In this document: positions 41,968 through 49,531 of the stretch, in pieces
Position numbering within the stretch: the first letter of the stretch is position 1
How the letters are laid out: each line of letters begins with the position of its first letter
From: Clostridia bacterium
GTDB lineage: Bacteria; Bacillota; Clostridia; Oscillospirales; CAG-382
Assembly (NCBI GenBank): GCA_017399965.1
Contig: JAFQAP010000016.1
Location: 1 to 53,488, forward strand
Reading direction: 5' to 3'
Length of the DNA: 53,488 nt
Notes under the pieces: generated by a model
Databases searched by the model: none
What the model saw: the letters and a program-made list of their open reading frames with translations, nothing else
Told to the model about the DNA's origin: nothing
Translations under genes and position numbers: made by a program

Positions 41968-42666
41968 TTAGCTTTCCTGTCTTTTACTTTCTGCCATTCT
42001 GCTTATCTTGGCAACAGCTTCGTCGGTCAGCGCATCATTGCGCACATCAAATAAAAATTTGCTTTCCGCAGTTTCAACTACAAGTTTGAAACATTCAACG
42101 TATCTGTTTTTACCCTTTATTATCTTTGTAAAGCTTTTATCGCAAATACTTATGTTGAGTATATCCGCCAGGGGAATAACAGCCTTTTCGACGGTTATGT
42201 CGCCTGTAATAAGGTCCAGCTTTGAACTTACCGCAAACAGGTTTTTGGTGGTATACAGCATTGCCGTGCTTGAATATTTTTCGCATCTTGGCGTAGAATC
42301 TCCGCCAACAGTCATATTTTTTACGTCAGGATCATCTGCTGCGTAACACCCGGTGGTAAAGTTAAATACCTTTACGGGTCTTTTTTCGGTATCGTTTACA
42401 AAGACTTCCAGCTCCTGCTCTGCCGTTTTATGAAATGATTGTGCGTATTCGTCCACCGCACCGTCACGTACACGAATGGAAAAGTGGCAAATAATGATAA
42501 CCACTCCGGCAACAAGGGTAAGAACGGAGCCCTGCCACAGCACGTATTCGTGTACGAAAAAATAGTTAATTCCGTAAAGAAGTGCGCCGGCAACCGCGGT
42601 TATTATACCGATAATAAACAACAGGCTGCTTTGGGTGAAATATTTTTTAAAGTTTTTCTTTTCCAA
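41968..42666 (-). CDS. Membrane protein of unknown function, downstream of the sigma fusion
   Basis: 232 residues if TTG 42664-42666 is the start: AAGGAG (42676-42681) stands 9 bases upstream and the preceding gene stops at 42683. An ATG at 42700-42702 gives 12 more residues but has no ribosome site. Two hydrophobic segments lie at about 10-32 and 42-65 (LLFIIGIITAVAGALLYGI; SVLTLVAGVVIIICHFSI). The soluble C-terminal region, about 165 residues, is mixed alpha/beta. I do not recognise the family. It is translationally linked to the sigma fusion and may be its membrane partner. Confidence 0.65.
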   Translation of the reverse strand: MEKKNFKKYFTQSSLLFIIGIITAVAGALLYGINYFFVHEYVLWQGSVLTLVAGVVIIICHFSIRVRDGAVDEYAQSFHKTAEQELEVFVNDTEKRPVKVFNFTTGCYAADDPDVKNMTVGGDSTPRCEKYSSTAMLYTTKNLFAVSSKLDLITGDITVEKAVIPLADILNISICDKSFTKIIKGKNRYVECFKLVVETAESKFLFDVRNDALTDEAVAKISRMAESKRQES

Positions 42667-42682
42667 AATTGGTTTCTCCTTA

Positions 42683-45310
42683 TCAATCGTATTCGGAATC
42701 ATTACAGTCGTTATCTGCTTCGTATTCCGCTCTGTTTCTCGTGCCCAGCACGTTGAATAAAATAATCGTTCCGCTTTCGTCGGTATCGTATGTGTGCTCA
42801 ACGGAAGCGTTCCATCCGTCTCCTATCGTGTCGGGTGCGTATTTTCTGTATGCGCCGTCAACGATAGGGCAGTATCCATCTCCCGTTCCGAGGTATTCCT
42901 TCAGCTCCCAGAAGCAGGATAAAGAACGGTCATACCAATAGTCCGTGCGGAATTTTACGATACCGATACCTTCTGCGTACCAAATATCCTTTTTACCGCC
43001 CTGGAACTGGGCGCCGTGTTTGTTCATACCCGCAAGATCATACGTTACATGGCGGCAGTTTTCAAAGGTTCCGCAGGGGGTGACAACGGTTTCGTCTTCA
43101 AGCACTTCAAGAATGCATTTTGCGCCTTTTTGCGCACGGGATATGGCTTCCTTTTTGTAACCGGGCGTCCATTCGTCGGACCAAATATATCCCAGAGCCT
43201 GCTGGATCTCCAAAAGGAAGTTACCGTAAAGCACCTTGTATCCCTCTGTGCCGATATTCCACATATTACCCTTCCAGTTAAAGCCGTAATCGGATACTTT
43301 TCGGGAATTAGATGCACATACAGTCCCGTCCTCGTTTTTAGCAACCGATTGTGCGCTGAAAAAATTCCATTTGCCTTTTTCCGTGTAATCGGGATTGATG
43401 GGAGGATAGCATCTTTGAATTCTCCGCATAGCATCGGCAGAAACTGCGGTTATAACCTTTTCCCGCTTGGTTTTCGCATACTTTTCCGCAAGACGGATGT
43501 ATTCCTCAACGTCGATCATTTTTGCTTTGATATGCTCGTCGTTTACATAATATCCTTGCGTAAAACAGTTCATAGCGCCTTCCCAGGTAGAGGGATGTCC
43601 CAAGCCCAAGAGCTGATAAGTGTGTCCCGCCGTAACAACAAAGGTGTTCTTTTCGGCGGATATGACTTCAAAATAGCTGTCGGAGGCAACATCAAGTCCG
43701 TCTGCGGGCAGGGGAGAGTATTCCCAGCGGTTGCCCTTTTCAAAGGGTATAAGACCGCTTCCGCCATTTACTGTGTACGAGGTCAGTTCCCAGGTCGTTT
43801 CAGCGCCGTGTCTTACGGAATGCTGCTTTACTATTCCCACTCCGGGGCAAATGTAGGTTTCACAGCTTGTGAGCCCGTATCTTTCCCCCGTAAAAATCCA
43901 AAGAGAGCAGTTTTCAAAAATACCCGCCTTTGTTTCTACGGAAATGCCGTCTTGGCGGTACGCCAGAGTGCTCTTTTTATCAGAGCAGACACATACGTCC
44001 CCGGGAAGCATATTTTCATCGCATATTACACAATCACAACGTCCTGCGTTCCAGAATATGCTTTCACCGTTGTGGCTGTTTCCGAAAGAATATCCCGGCT
44101 GGGACCAAAAGAGCAGTCTGCCGTTTATAAGCTTGTAAACCTCGCCCTTCGCACCGCCGCCAAATTGTTTTCTCTGTTTGTTTCTGTGAGTTTGTCTGAA
44201 TTTTTCACATTCTATAGCAGATAATGCGTTGGCGTAATATACGTCGGCAGGTGTTAATACCTCCAAAACCTTGTTAAAGCAGTATAACGCCTTTTCGGTT
44301 TCGTTTTCGCAGGCGTATGACCAGCCCGCCCAAAACCATGTGTAACCCAAAGCGAGAGGAAAACTGTGCTCTTTGAGAAAAGGCACCTGAACGTTTATCA
44401 TATGATCGACCCGTTCTTTTCCGCTGAATTTCGCGGCTTCTCTCGATACCACGGACTGCATCACGTCATCGTTGTGTCCTGCCAATGCCTCGGATTTTAT
44501 GCGCTCGTACAGTTCTTCGCTTTTTTCGCCTTCCGTCCACCACACTCCGTGAATAAGTACGTCTGCAAGCGCGTGGGATTTTTCCTTTGAATCCTTAAGG
44601 CTTTCCACATCCGCCAAAACTTTTTTATATTGTTTTTGAAAATCGGTCTTGTCATTTTGCTTTGCAAGCAGCTTTAGCGCCTCTACCTGCCTCATTACAC
44701 GTTCAACGATAGTTTCGTTTTCGTTATATTTTTCCATTACTCCGAATTCCTTTCTAAGTTGCTTTCGCCCCTCGGAAAGACGCCACTTAACCGTCCCCGC
44801 CGGCAGGGAAAGCTTTTGAGCGATCTCGGCAACAGATAATTCTTCATAGTAATGCAATTTAACGGTTTCGCGTATTTTTTCGGTTAAAGCATCCACAGCA
44901 TCCCGCAGTTTTTCGCTTTGGTCACACTCGTTTATAAAAGAAAGGTCAAGTACGTTTTGGTATTCTTCGTCCTCGCTTTCGTTATATAAAGCGTATTCCA
45001 GTGCGTCAAAGCTTATATCGGAAACGGCACAACGGTAGTGGTCGGCTATACGAAAAGCGCAGTTTTTGGCAATAGCACATATCCACGAACCAAACTTTTC
45101 CCGTTCTTTGAGGGTATCAAGCTTTGTCCACGCGGCAACAAAAGCATCCTGCGAAGCGTCCTCCGCCGAGTATTTGTTACCTGTTATCTTATACGCTGTG
45201 CCGTGTACGCTTCTTTCGTGGCGCGTTACCAACTCTTCGTATGCGTTTTCATCGCCCATAAGTGTCATTTCCACCAGGTCTTTGTCTATTGAGTTCTTGT
45301 AACCGTTCAT
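42683..45310 (-). CDS. ECF sigma factor fused to a large soluble C-terminal sensor-like region
   Basis: 875 residues, about 700 more than a plain ECF factor. Region 2 (about 10-95): GDENAYEELVTRHERSVHGT, SAEDASQDAFVAAWTKL. Region 4 (about 135-185): ELSVAEIAQKLSLPAGTVKW. Then comes a helical stretch (190-390) with a TPR-like run (NETEKALYCFNKVLEVL). Two related beta units follow, with AGIFENC near 463 and ICPGVGIVK, and again CGTFENC near 747 and YAEGIGIVKF, each closing in WEL(T/K)(S/E)Y. IPFEKGNRWEY near 520 opens the second. This pattern resembles DUF3108/TapB-like domains, normally found outside the membrane. No membrane segment or signal peptide is seen. A linked membrane protein follows. 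Confidence 0.8.
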   Translation of the reverse strand: MNGYKNSIDKDLVEMTLMGDENAYEELVTRHERSVHGTAYKITGNKYSAEDASQDAFVAAWTKLDTLKEREKFGSWICAIAKNCAFRIADHYRCAVSDISFDALEYALYNESEDEEYQNVLDLSFINECDQSEKLRDAVDALTEKIRETVKLHYYEELSVAEIAQKLSLPAGTVKWRLSEGRKQLRKEFGVMEKYNENETIVERVMRQVEALKLLAKQNDKTDFQKQYKKVLADVESLKDSKEKSHALADVLIHGVWWTEGEKSEELYERIKSEALAGHNDDVMQSVVSREAAKFSGKERVDHMINVQVPFLKEHSFPLALGYTWFWAGWSYACENETEKALYCFNKVLEVLTPADVYYANALSAIECEKFRQTHRNKQRKQFGGGAKGEVYKLINGRLLFWSQPGYSFGNSHNGESIFWNAGRCDCVICDENMLPGDVCVCSDKKSTLAYRQDGISVETKAGIFENCSLWIFTGERYGLTSCETYICPGVGIVKQHSVRHGAETTWELTSYTVNGGSGLIPFEKGNRWEYSPLPADGLDVASDSYFEVISAEKNTFVVTAGHTYQLLGLGHPSTWEGAMNCFTQGYYVNDEHIKAKMIDVEEYIRLAEKYAKTKREKVITAVSADAMRRIQRCYPPINPDYTEKGKWNFFSAQSVAKNEDGTVCASNSRKVSDYGFNWKGNMWNIGTEGYKVLYGNFLLEIQQALGYIWSDEWTPGYKKEAISRAQKGAKCILEVLEDETVVTPCGTFENCRHVTYDLAGMNKHGAQFQGGKKDIWYAEGIGIVKFRTDYWYDRSLSCFWELKEYLGTGDGYCPIVDGAYRKYAPDTIGDGWNASVEHTYDTDESGTIILFNVLGTRNRAEYEADNDCNDSEYD

Positions 45311-45425
45311 TGCATATCCTCACGTTTTCTCGTTGCCTGTTTTTGGGGCTTCACTTATAAGAGTGTAAAAAAGCATAAAAAGGTTGGGTTTGAATAAAAA
45401 AAATTTTTACCGCCTTTCAAATACA

Positions 45426-45454
45426 AATATACATTGTAAACTTTGCAGAGTCAA
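45426..45454 (-). promoter_or_regulatory. Promoter of the sigma fusion gene
   Basis: On the - strand TTGACT (45449-45454), 17 bases, TATATT (45426-45431). It leaves a leader of about 105 bases before ATG 45310. It is a sigma-A-type site, so basal expression need not be autoregulated. Confidence 0.75.
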
Positions 45455-45462
45455 TAACTTAA

Positions 45463-45502
45463 AAGTTGAACACAACTCAATCGTTGGTTGCGCTTTCAAC
45501 TT
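45463..45502. promoter_or_regulatory. Nested inverted repeat upstream of the sigma fusion promoter
   Basis: AAGTTGAA (45463-45470) pairs with TTCAACTT (45495-45502). Inside, ACAAC can pair with GTTGG/GTTG. It begins 8 bases upstream of the -35 box, where an activator or repressor could bind. It may instead be part of the AraC gene's 3' end. Confidence 0.4.
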
Positions 45503-45522
45503 ACTGTAAACGGCAAGCTAAA

Positions 45523-45539
45523 GCCCCGCAAAGCGGGGC
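45523..45539 (-). terminator. Terminator of the AraC/GyrI-like gene
   Basis: Stem GCCCCGC/GCGGGGC with a 3-base loop, 6 bases past the stop. The T run on the - strand (CTTTAGCTTG) is poor. Confidence 0.6.
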
Positions 45540-45545
45540 AAGTAA

Positions 45546-46457
45546 CTATTTTCTTTCGATAGGAATCCAAATCTCTATTGTTCTTTCGGGATAGCCGCCG
45601 ACGATTCCCCAATGATAAATCGCAAGTTCCGGAGCATTGATCATTTGATACTCATTATTGGATAGCCACTCCGTAGCAATTTGCTTGCGAATATCAAAGT
45701 ATTCCGGAATGGGCATCTTTGATTTCGCTGTTTCAAAAATTGCATAGGTTCTTTTCGGGATGACAATTTCTTCAAACCCGAATTTATCCATAAAATCAAT
45801 TCCGGTTACTTCGCTGTTGTATAAGTTATCGAACTCATACTTATCCGCGGTTGCAGCAATGTAGAAGTCATAGCCGTTATCATCCAAATTGGTAAGTACA
45901 CAATAATTGGTCAATTTATCATTTGCCATTCCTTTTAGCATCCATTGATGTGCTCTTGTAGAAATAAAGAAGTGTTCTTCTTGTTTGTTTCGCAACTCAT
46001 CATAGGGCATGCCCTCAAAATGTTTTTTATAGCCAAGAAGTGTGAGTTCGGGTTTGGTCTCGATTCGATAATTCATGATTGTACCGCCTTCCAATGAAAT
46101 TTTTATTGACAAGCGAGAGAAGGATTTGAGCTTGTTTCCGTCTGCCCGCGCCTGCGACGGAGTAATCCCGTGAAATTTTTGAAATGCTTTAGCAAAGCTA
46201 TCGGGGCTGTCATAACCGTATTTAAGAGCGATATCGATTACTTTTCCCTTGCCATTCGCAAGTTCTGCGCCAGCCAATGAAAGACGGCGCCGCCTGATAT
46301 ATTCTCCAAGCGTGTATCCGCAAAGAATGCCGAATACTCGTTGGAAATGATATCTTGAAGAAAAACATTCGGCAGCTATCTTTTCGCAGTCGATTTCTTC
46401 GGTCAAGTTTTCCTCGATGTAATCAATAGCTTTTTGCATTCCGGTGATCCATTCCAT
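45546..46457 (-). CDS. AraC family regulator with GyrI-like effector domain
   Basis: 303 residues; AGGAGG lies 8 bases before ATG 46455-46457. Two helix-turn-helix motifs occupy about 1-105: DCEKIAAECFSSRYHFQRVF and IDIALKYGYDSPDSFAKAFQ. The C-terminal domain (about 125-303) is GyrI/SRPBCC-like (RIETKPELTLLGYKKHFEG ... IEIWIPIERK), the fold that binds drug-like ligands in Rob and SbmC relatives. I infer an activator for a drug-efflux or detoxification gene, but no such target lies beside it. Confidence 0.9.
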   Translation of the reverse strand: MEWITGMQKAIDYIEENLTEEIDCEKIAAECFSSRYHFQRVFGILCGYTLGEYIRRRRLSLAGAELANGKGKVIDIALKYGYDSPDSFAKAFQKFHGITPSQARADGNKLKSFSRLSIKISLEGGTIMNYRIETKPELTLLGYKKHFEGMPYDELRNKQEEHFFISTRAHQWMLKGMANDKLTNYCVLTNLDDNGYDFYIAATADKYEFDNLYNSEVTGIDFMDKFGFEEIVIPKRTYAIFETAKSKMPIPEYFDIRKQIATEWLSNNEYQMINAPELAIYHWGIVGGYPERTIEIWIPIERK

Positions 46458-46539
46458 TATCCATCCCTCCTGTTTGTATTTACTTTATCAGAAAGCGTTT
46501 TGAAAATCCCGATTTTCTATGCGAAGATGTGTCGGGTAT

Positions 46540-46567
46540 ATTCTATCATGTTTTTTCAAATTGTCTA
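46540..46567 (-). promoter_or_regulatory. Promoter of the AraC/GyrI-like gene
   Basis: On the - strand TAGACA (46562-46567), 16 bases, TAGAAT (46540-46545). Confidence 0.55.
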
Positions 46568-46600
46568 TGACAAAACCACCACACAAGCGGGCGGTAAGAA

Positions 46601-47803
46601 TTATTTGCGATAGCTGCAATTTTTCGCCACCTTTACAAGTCCGACACACTCACATACGGATACTCCAAGAGGTGTATCATCCTCGGCTGCATTTGAATTG
46701 CTTATCGCAGCATTATCTTTCAAACACTTATCAATAACATACTTCCACATAAGGTCAATAGCTTCAACTTTCTTGTTTGTATTAATGGTAAAAATCGCAC
46801 CGATATCATATTTTTTCAGCTCACGGACTCGGTCAAGCGTAGGCATCGCAAGGCAGATAAGTTCACCGTTTGCAAAAATACCTATCGGGTTCATTCCTGC
46901 GTTGCCTTTGCCGCCGAAGTAAATTTGAATTGCTCTGATATGGCATTCAGCACATCCTCCGTTTTGCTTGAACGTTTTGATCATCGGCATATCCTCAGCA
47001 GTAAGCGAGCGAATTGACAATCCATCATATTCGGGAACCGAAACAGAATCATTCGCATAGACCATATCGTATCCATAACGGCAGGTTAAACCGAGCTTTG
47101 CAACCTCTGTCTCAAATGCTTCCCATTCTGTATCAACCGATCTGCGGATGGAAAAATTGAGTTTTGGTGATCTCGCAAGAAGCTTCAAATATAACAAGGC
47201 ATCAGCTTCATTTTCGCAAACAATAGCAACAAACGGTTCGGAAGAATTGTAATCCGACACGTAAATAAAGTGCTCAAGCGGTTCGGAGTTTCCAATTGTA
47301 AGTATTTCGGTTTCGGCAACGGTGATATTTATTATATCTTCTGCGTACTTCAACGGATTGTGAGTAAAGCAGAAATCAAGGGCAAGGTCAATATCTGATG
47401 CCTTTAATTCGGTAAAGCTTCTTCTGAAATGACTGATTGCAATTCTTCCGGAAAGATCATGCCAAGTTACAGCTTCGTTTGAATATTTTTTTCGGTATTC
47501 ACTGGGCGAAATACTGTAAAAATTTTTAAAAGCACGAGCAAAGCTTTCGGGACTGGTATAGCCAAAATCAAGAGCAATATCAAGTACGGTCTTTTGTGTC
47601 CTGCGAAGTTCAATCGCACTCCTCGTCAGCTTGTAAATCCGTGAGTATTCCACGGGGCTGTATCCTGTATGTTGCCTGAATATTGCATCAAAGTAGGTGA
47701 GTGAGAATCCTGCGTTATCTGCAATGCTTTGTAAGGAAAGATTTTCTTTGGGGTTCTTTTGTATGAACCCGATGGCTTTATCAATTAAATTTTTGTTTTC
47801 CAT
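46601..47803 (-). CDS. AraC family regulator with GNAT-like C-terminal domain
   Basis: 400 residues from ATG 47801-47803, with AAAGGAG 8 bases upstream. DNA-binding part at about 1-105: LQSIADNAGFSLTYFDAIFR and LDIALDFGYTSPESFARAFK. The linker to about 270 is of unknown fold (EHFIYVSDYNSSEPFVAIVC). The last 130 residues look like a GNAT acetyltransferase-type fold: LSIRSLTAEDMPMIKTF at its start and NSNAAEDDTPLGVSVCECVG near the end. The acetyl-CoA loop is poorly kept, so it may bind rather than acetylate. It sits upstream of the other AraC gene in the same direction. Confidence 0.75.
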   Translation of the reverse strand: MENKNLIDKAIGFIQKNPKENLSLQSIADNAGFSLTYFDAIFRQHTGYSPVEYSRIYKLTRSAIELRRTQKTVLDIALDFGYTSPESFARAFKNFYSISPSEYRKKYSNEAVTWHDLSGRIAISHFRRSFTELKASDIDLALDFCFTHNPLKYAEDIINITVAETEILTIGNSEPLEHFIYVSDYNSSEPFVAIVCENEADALLYLKLLARSPKLNFSIRRSVDTEWEAFETEVAKLGLTCRYGYDMVYANDSVSVPEYDGLSIRSLTAEDMPMIKTFKQNGGCAECHIRAIQIYFGGKGNAGMNPIGIFANGELICLAMPTLDRVRELKKYDIGAIFTINTNKKVEAIDLMWKYVIDKCLKDNAAISNSNAAEDDTPLGVSVCECVGLVKVAKNCSYRK

Positions 47804-47895
47804 AAAGTCAGCTCCTTTCTGCGCCTGCATTTTAGCATAGGAATACGGCGGTTGTCCTTGCAGTAATTATGGATTTTTAAAAGTCGGAATATTAA

Positions 47896-47918
47896 AAAGC
47901 ACGGTGTTCCCGTGCTTT
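47896..47918 (-). terminator. Terminator of the comM operon
   Basis: Stem AAAGCACGG/CCGTGCTTT, 16 bases past the 47934 stop, with T-rich flanks on the - strand (TTTTTAATATT). Confidence 0.8.
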
Positions 47919-47933
47919 AAAGTTTTGAATATG

Positions 47934-48806
47934 CTATTTATCGTCGCCTATGGAAAGCATTGCCAGCAGATCGTCGATAGACGCCGTTTCGGACATTTTC
48001 TTCGCCATTTCCGTTGAAGAAATGTTTATTTCGGCAGTATCAAGCTTTTTAAGTTCTTCTTCCGAAACCTCTTCCGTTTCTTCGGGTGCGGGTTCTTTGT
48101 TTGTAACACTTTTTTGGATAACGGTTTCGGGCTCTTTTACTTCTGTCTTTTCGGAAGAAAGGGCAACATCGCCGGTTTTGTTAAGCTCCGCCAGCTCCTC
48201 TTTCGAAAACGCAGGCGTCTCTGCATTGTTAACGGCGTTTTCGAGTTCCTCCATTTTAAACATATCGGCTTTGGTTCCCAACCGTATCTGCAAAATAGAT
48301 TTTACTACGCCGCCGATAGGCTCCGCTATCTCATACTGGTTAATAATTACCGCAGGCATATTGTTGGATATGTTTTCGCATATTTCACGTTTTTGCTTTG
48401 AAGATATGTTTTTATACGCCATATCAAGGCTTATAAGATCAATTCCGATAAACGCAGCTTCGCCTTTGCCGTATATACGAGCGTCTTTTACGTTGTTCCA
48501 TTCTATAAACATTCCGTTTTTGTGCTTGCCCGTAAAATCGTACAAGCCTTCATCGGTAAACACCACAGCATAGGGACGCACCAGCCATTGGGTGAGTCCG
48601 GATATAAGCAGACAAAAGCCGGATATAAGCAAAACAGCGCCTGCGCCGAGAAACGCCAGGTTGCGAACCATTTCAGCCGCTCCGGAAACGATAGCCAGCG
48701 GGAGTATCAAAAACACAATGCCTGCGGCGGTCATAATACCGCCCAATATCGCGGAGGGCAAGCCCTTTCGCTTCGTTTTGTTATAAAGTTTTGTAGCTTT
48801 TCCCAT
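47934..48806 (-). CDS. Membrane protein with PH-like domain (STM3941-like)
   Basis: 290 residues. Two hydrophobic segments (about 15-40 and 48-75) are followed by a PH-like beta domain (VRPYAVVFTDEGLYDFTGKH, FIEWNNVKDARIY) to about 175. A long acidic, probably disordered tail rich in Glu, Pro and Ser ends in a short helix (IDDLLAMLSI). The layout matches the STM3941-like proteins of unknown function. It starts 5 bases after the preceding membrane protein gene and is third in the comM operon. Confidence 0.65.
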   Translation of the reverse strand: MGKATKLYNKTKRKGLPSAILGGIMTAAGIVFLILPLAIVSGAAEMVRNLAFLGAGAVLLISGFCLLISGLTQWLVRPYAVVFTDEGLYDFTGKHKNGMFIEWNNVKDARIYGKGEAAFIGIDLISLDMAYKNISSKQKREICENISNNMPAVIINQYEIAEPIGGVVKSILQIRLGTKADMFKMEELENAVNNAETPAFSKEELAELNKTGDVALSSEKTEVKEPETVIQKSVTNKEPAPEETEEVSEEELKKLDTAEINISSTEMAKKMSETASIDDLLAMLSIGDDK

Positions 48807-48811
48807 ATCAA

Positions 48812-49519
48812 TTATCTCCCGGGTTTGTAGTCAACTTCTTCAAGAATTGCAAAATCGTGGTAAACCTGCAGTTTGGCAACTTCTTTGTCTTCGTAATAAA
48901 CATACAGATATAATGAGGTGCGTGTGTTGATCACCTGACCGTTCTCATCATTGATATCGGGCTTATCGTGGGAAAAATCGCCGTCTTCAAAGTAATATTG
49001 GTTGGTAGTCTTGTCTATCTCCACGCCCTGGAAGGATACACGCGCAAAACCGTAATCGTTTTTGGTAGTAAACTCCACGTTGCATACAGGATATTTGTTG
49101 CCGTTGTTATCTACCAACTCAACGGTGAAGGGAAGCTCTGCATCCTTCTTGCCTGTAAAACGTTTCATACGGTAGCGAATACCTACTTCAAATTCCTTTG
49201 CGTCCTCCGCATAGAAATTGTTGCGCACCTGTACGGTTCCGTCTTCGTTCATGGTTGATGCAGTCTGCAAAGCGTATACGGTGAATTCATCACCAAGTTT
49301 TTGTGCAATAACCGCCGCATCATCGGAAAAATACATTTGCTTAAACAGCCTTGCGTCCGTGCTGGTAAATATGCGGAACAGGATCACACCCCATACCAGA
49401 GCGCATATACCCCAAAAGGTGTATCTGAATATCTGTTTTATTGTCCAGCCCAATTTGGATGAACGTTCTTTTTCTAATTTTCTCTCCTCTTCCGGAAAGT
49501 GCTTGCCTTCATAATCCAT
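48812..49519 (-). CDS. Single-pass membrane protein of unknown function
   Basis: 235 residues. A charged N-terminus of about 27 residues is followed by one membrane helix at about 33-50 (YTFWGICALVWGVILFRI). The outer domain, about 180 residues, is beta-rich (VNNFYAEDAKEF-like strands, YYFEDGDFSHD, SLYLYVYYEDKEVAKLQVYH). I do not recognise the family. It follows comM by 12 bases with a GAGGTC ribosome site, so all three genes are probably one transcript. Confidence 0.7.
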   Translation of the reverse strand: MDYEGKHFPEEERKLEKERSSKLGWTIKQIFRYTFWGICALVWGVILFRIFTSTDARLFKQMYFSDDAAVIAQKLGDEFTVYALQTASTMNEDGTVQVRNNFYAEDAKEFEVGIRYRMKRFTGKKDAELPFTVELVDNNGNKYPVCNVEFTTKNDYGFARVSFQGVEIDKTTNQYYFEDGDFSHDKPDINDENGQVINTRTSLYLYVYYEDKEVAKLQVYHDFAILEEVDYKPGR

Positions 49520-49531
49520 ATAATGACCTCG

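Noticed and set aside
43016..44224. 402-residue frame on the + strand opposite the sigma fusion
   Set aside because: No start signal and no domain. It lies over the repeated FENC units, which are clear on the - strand.
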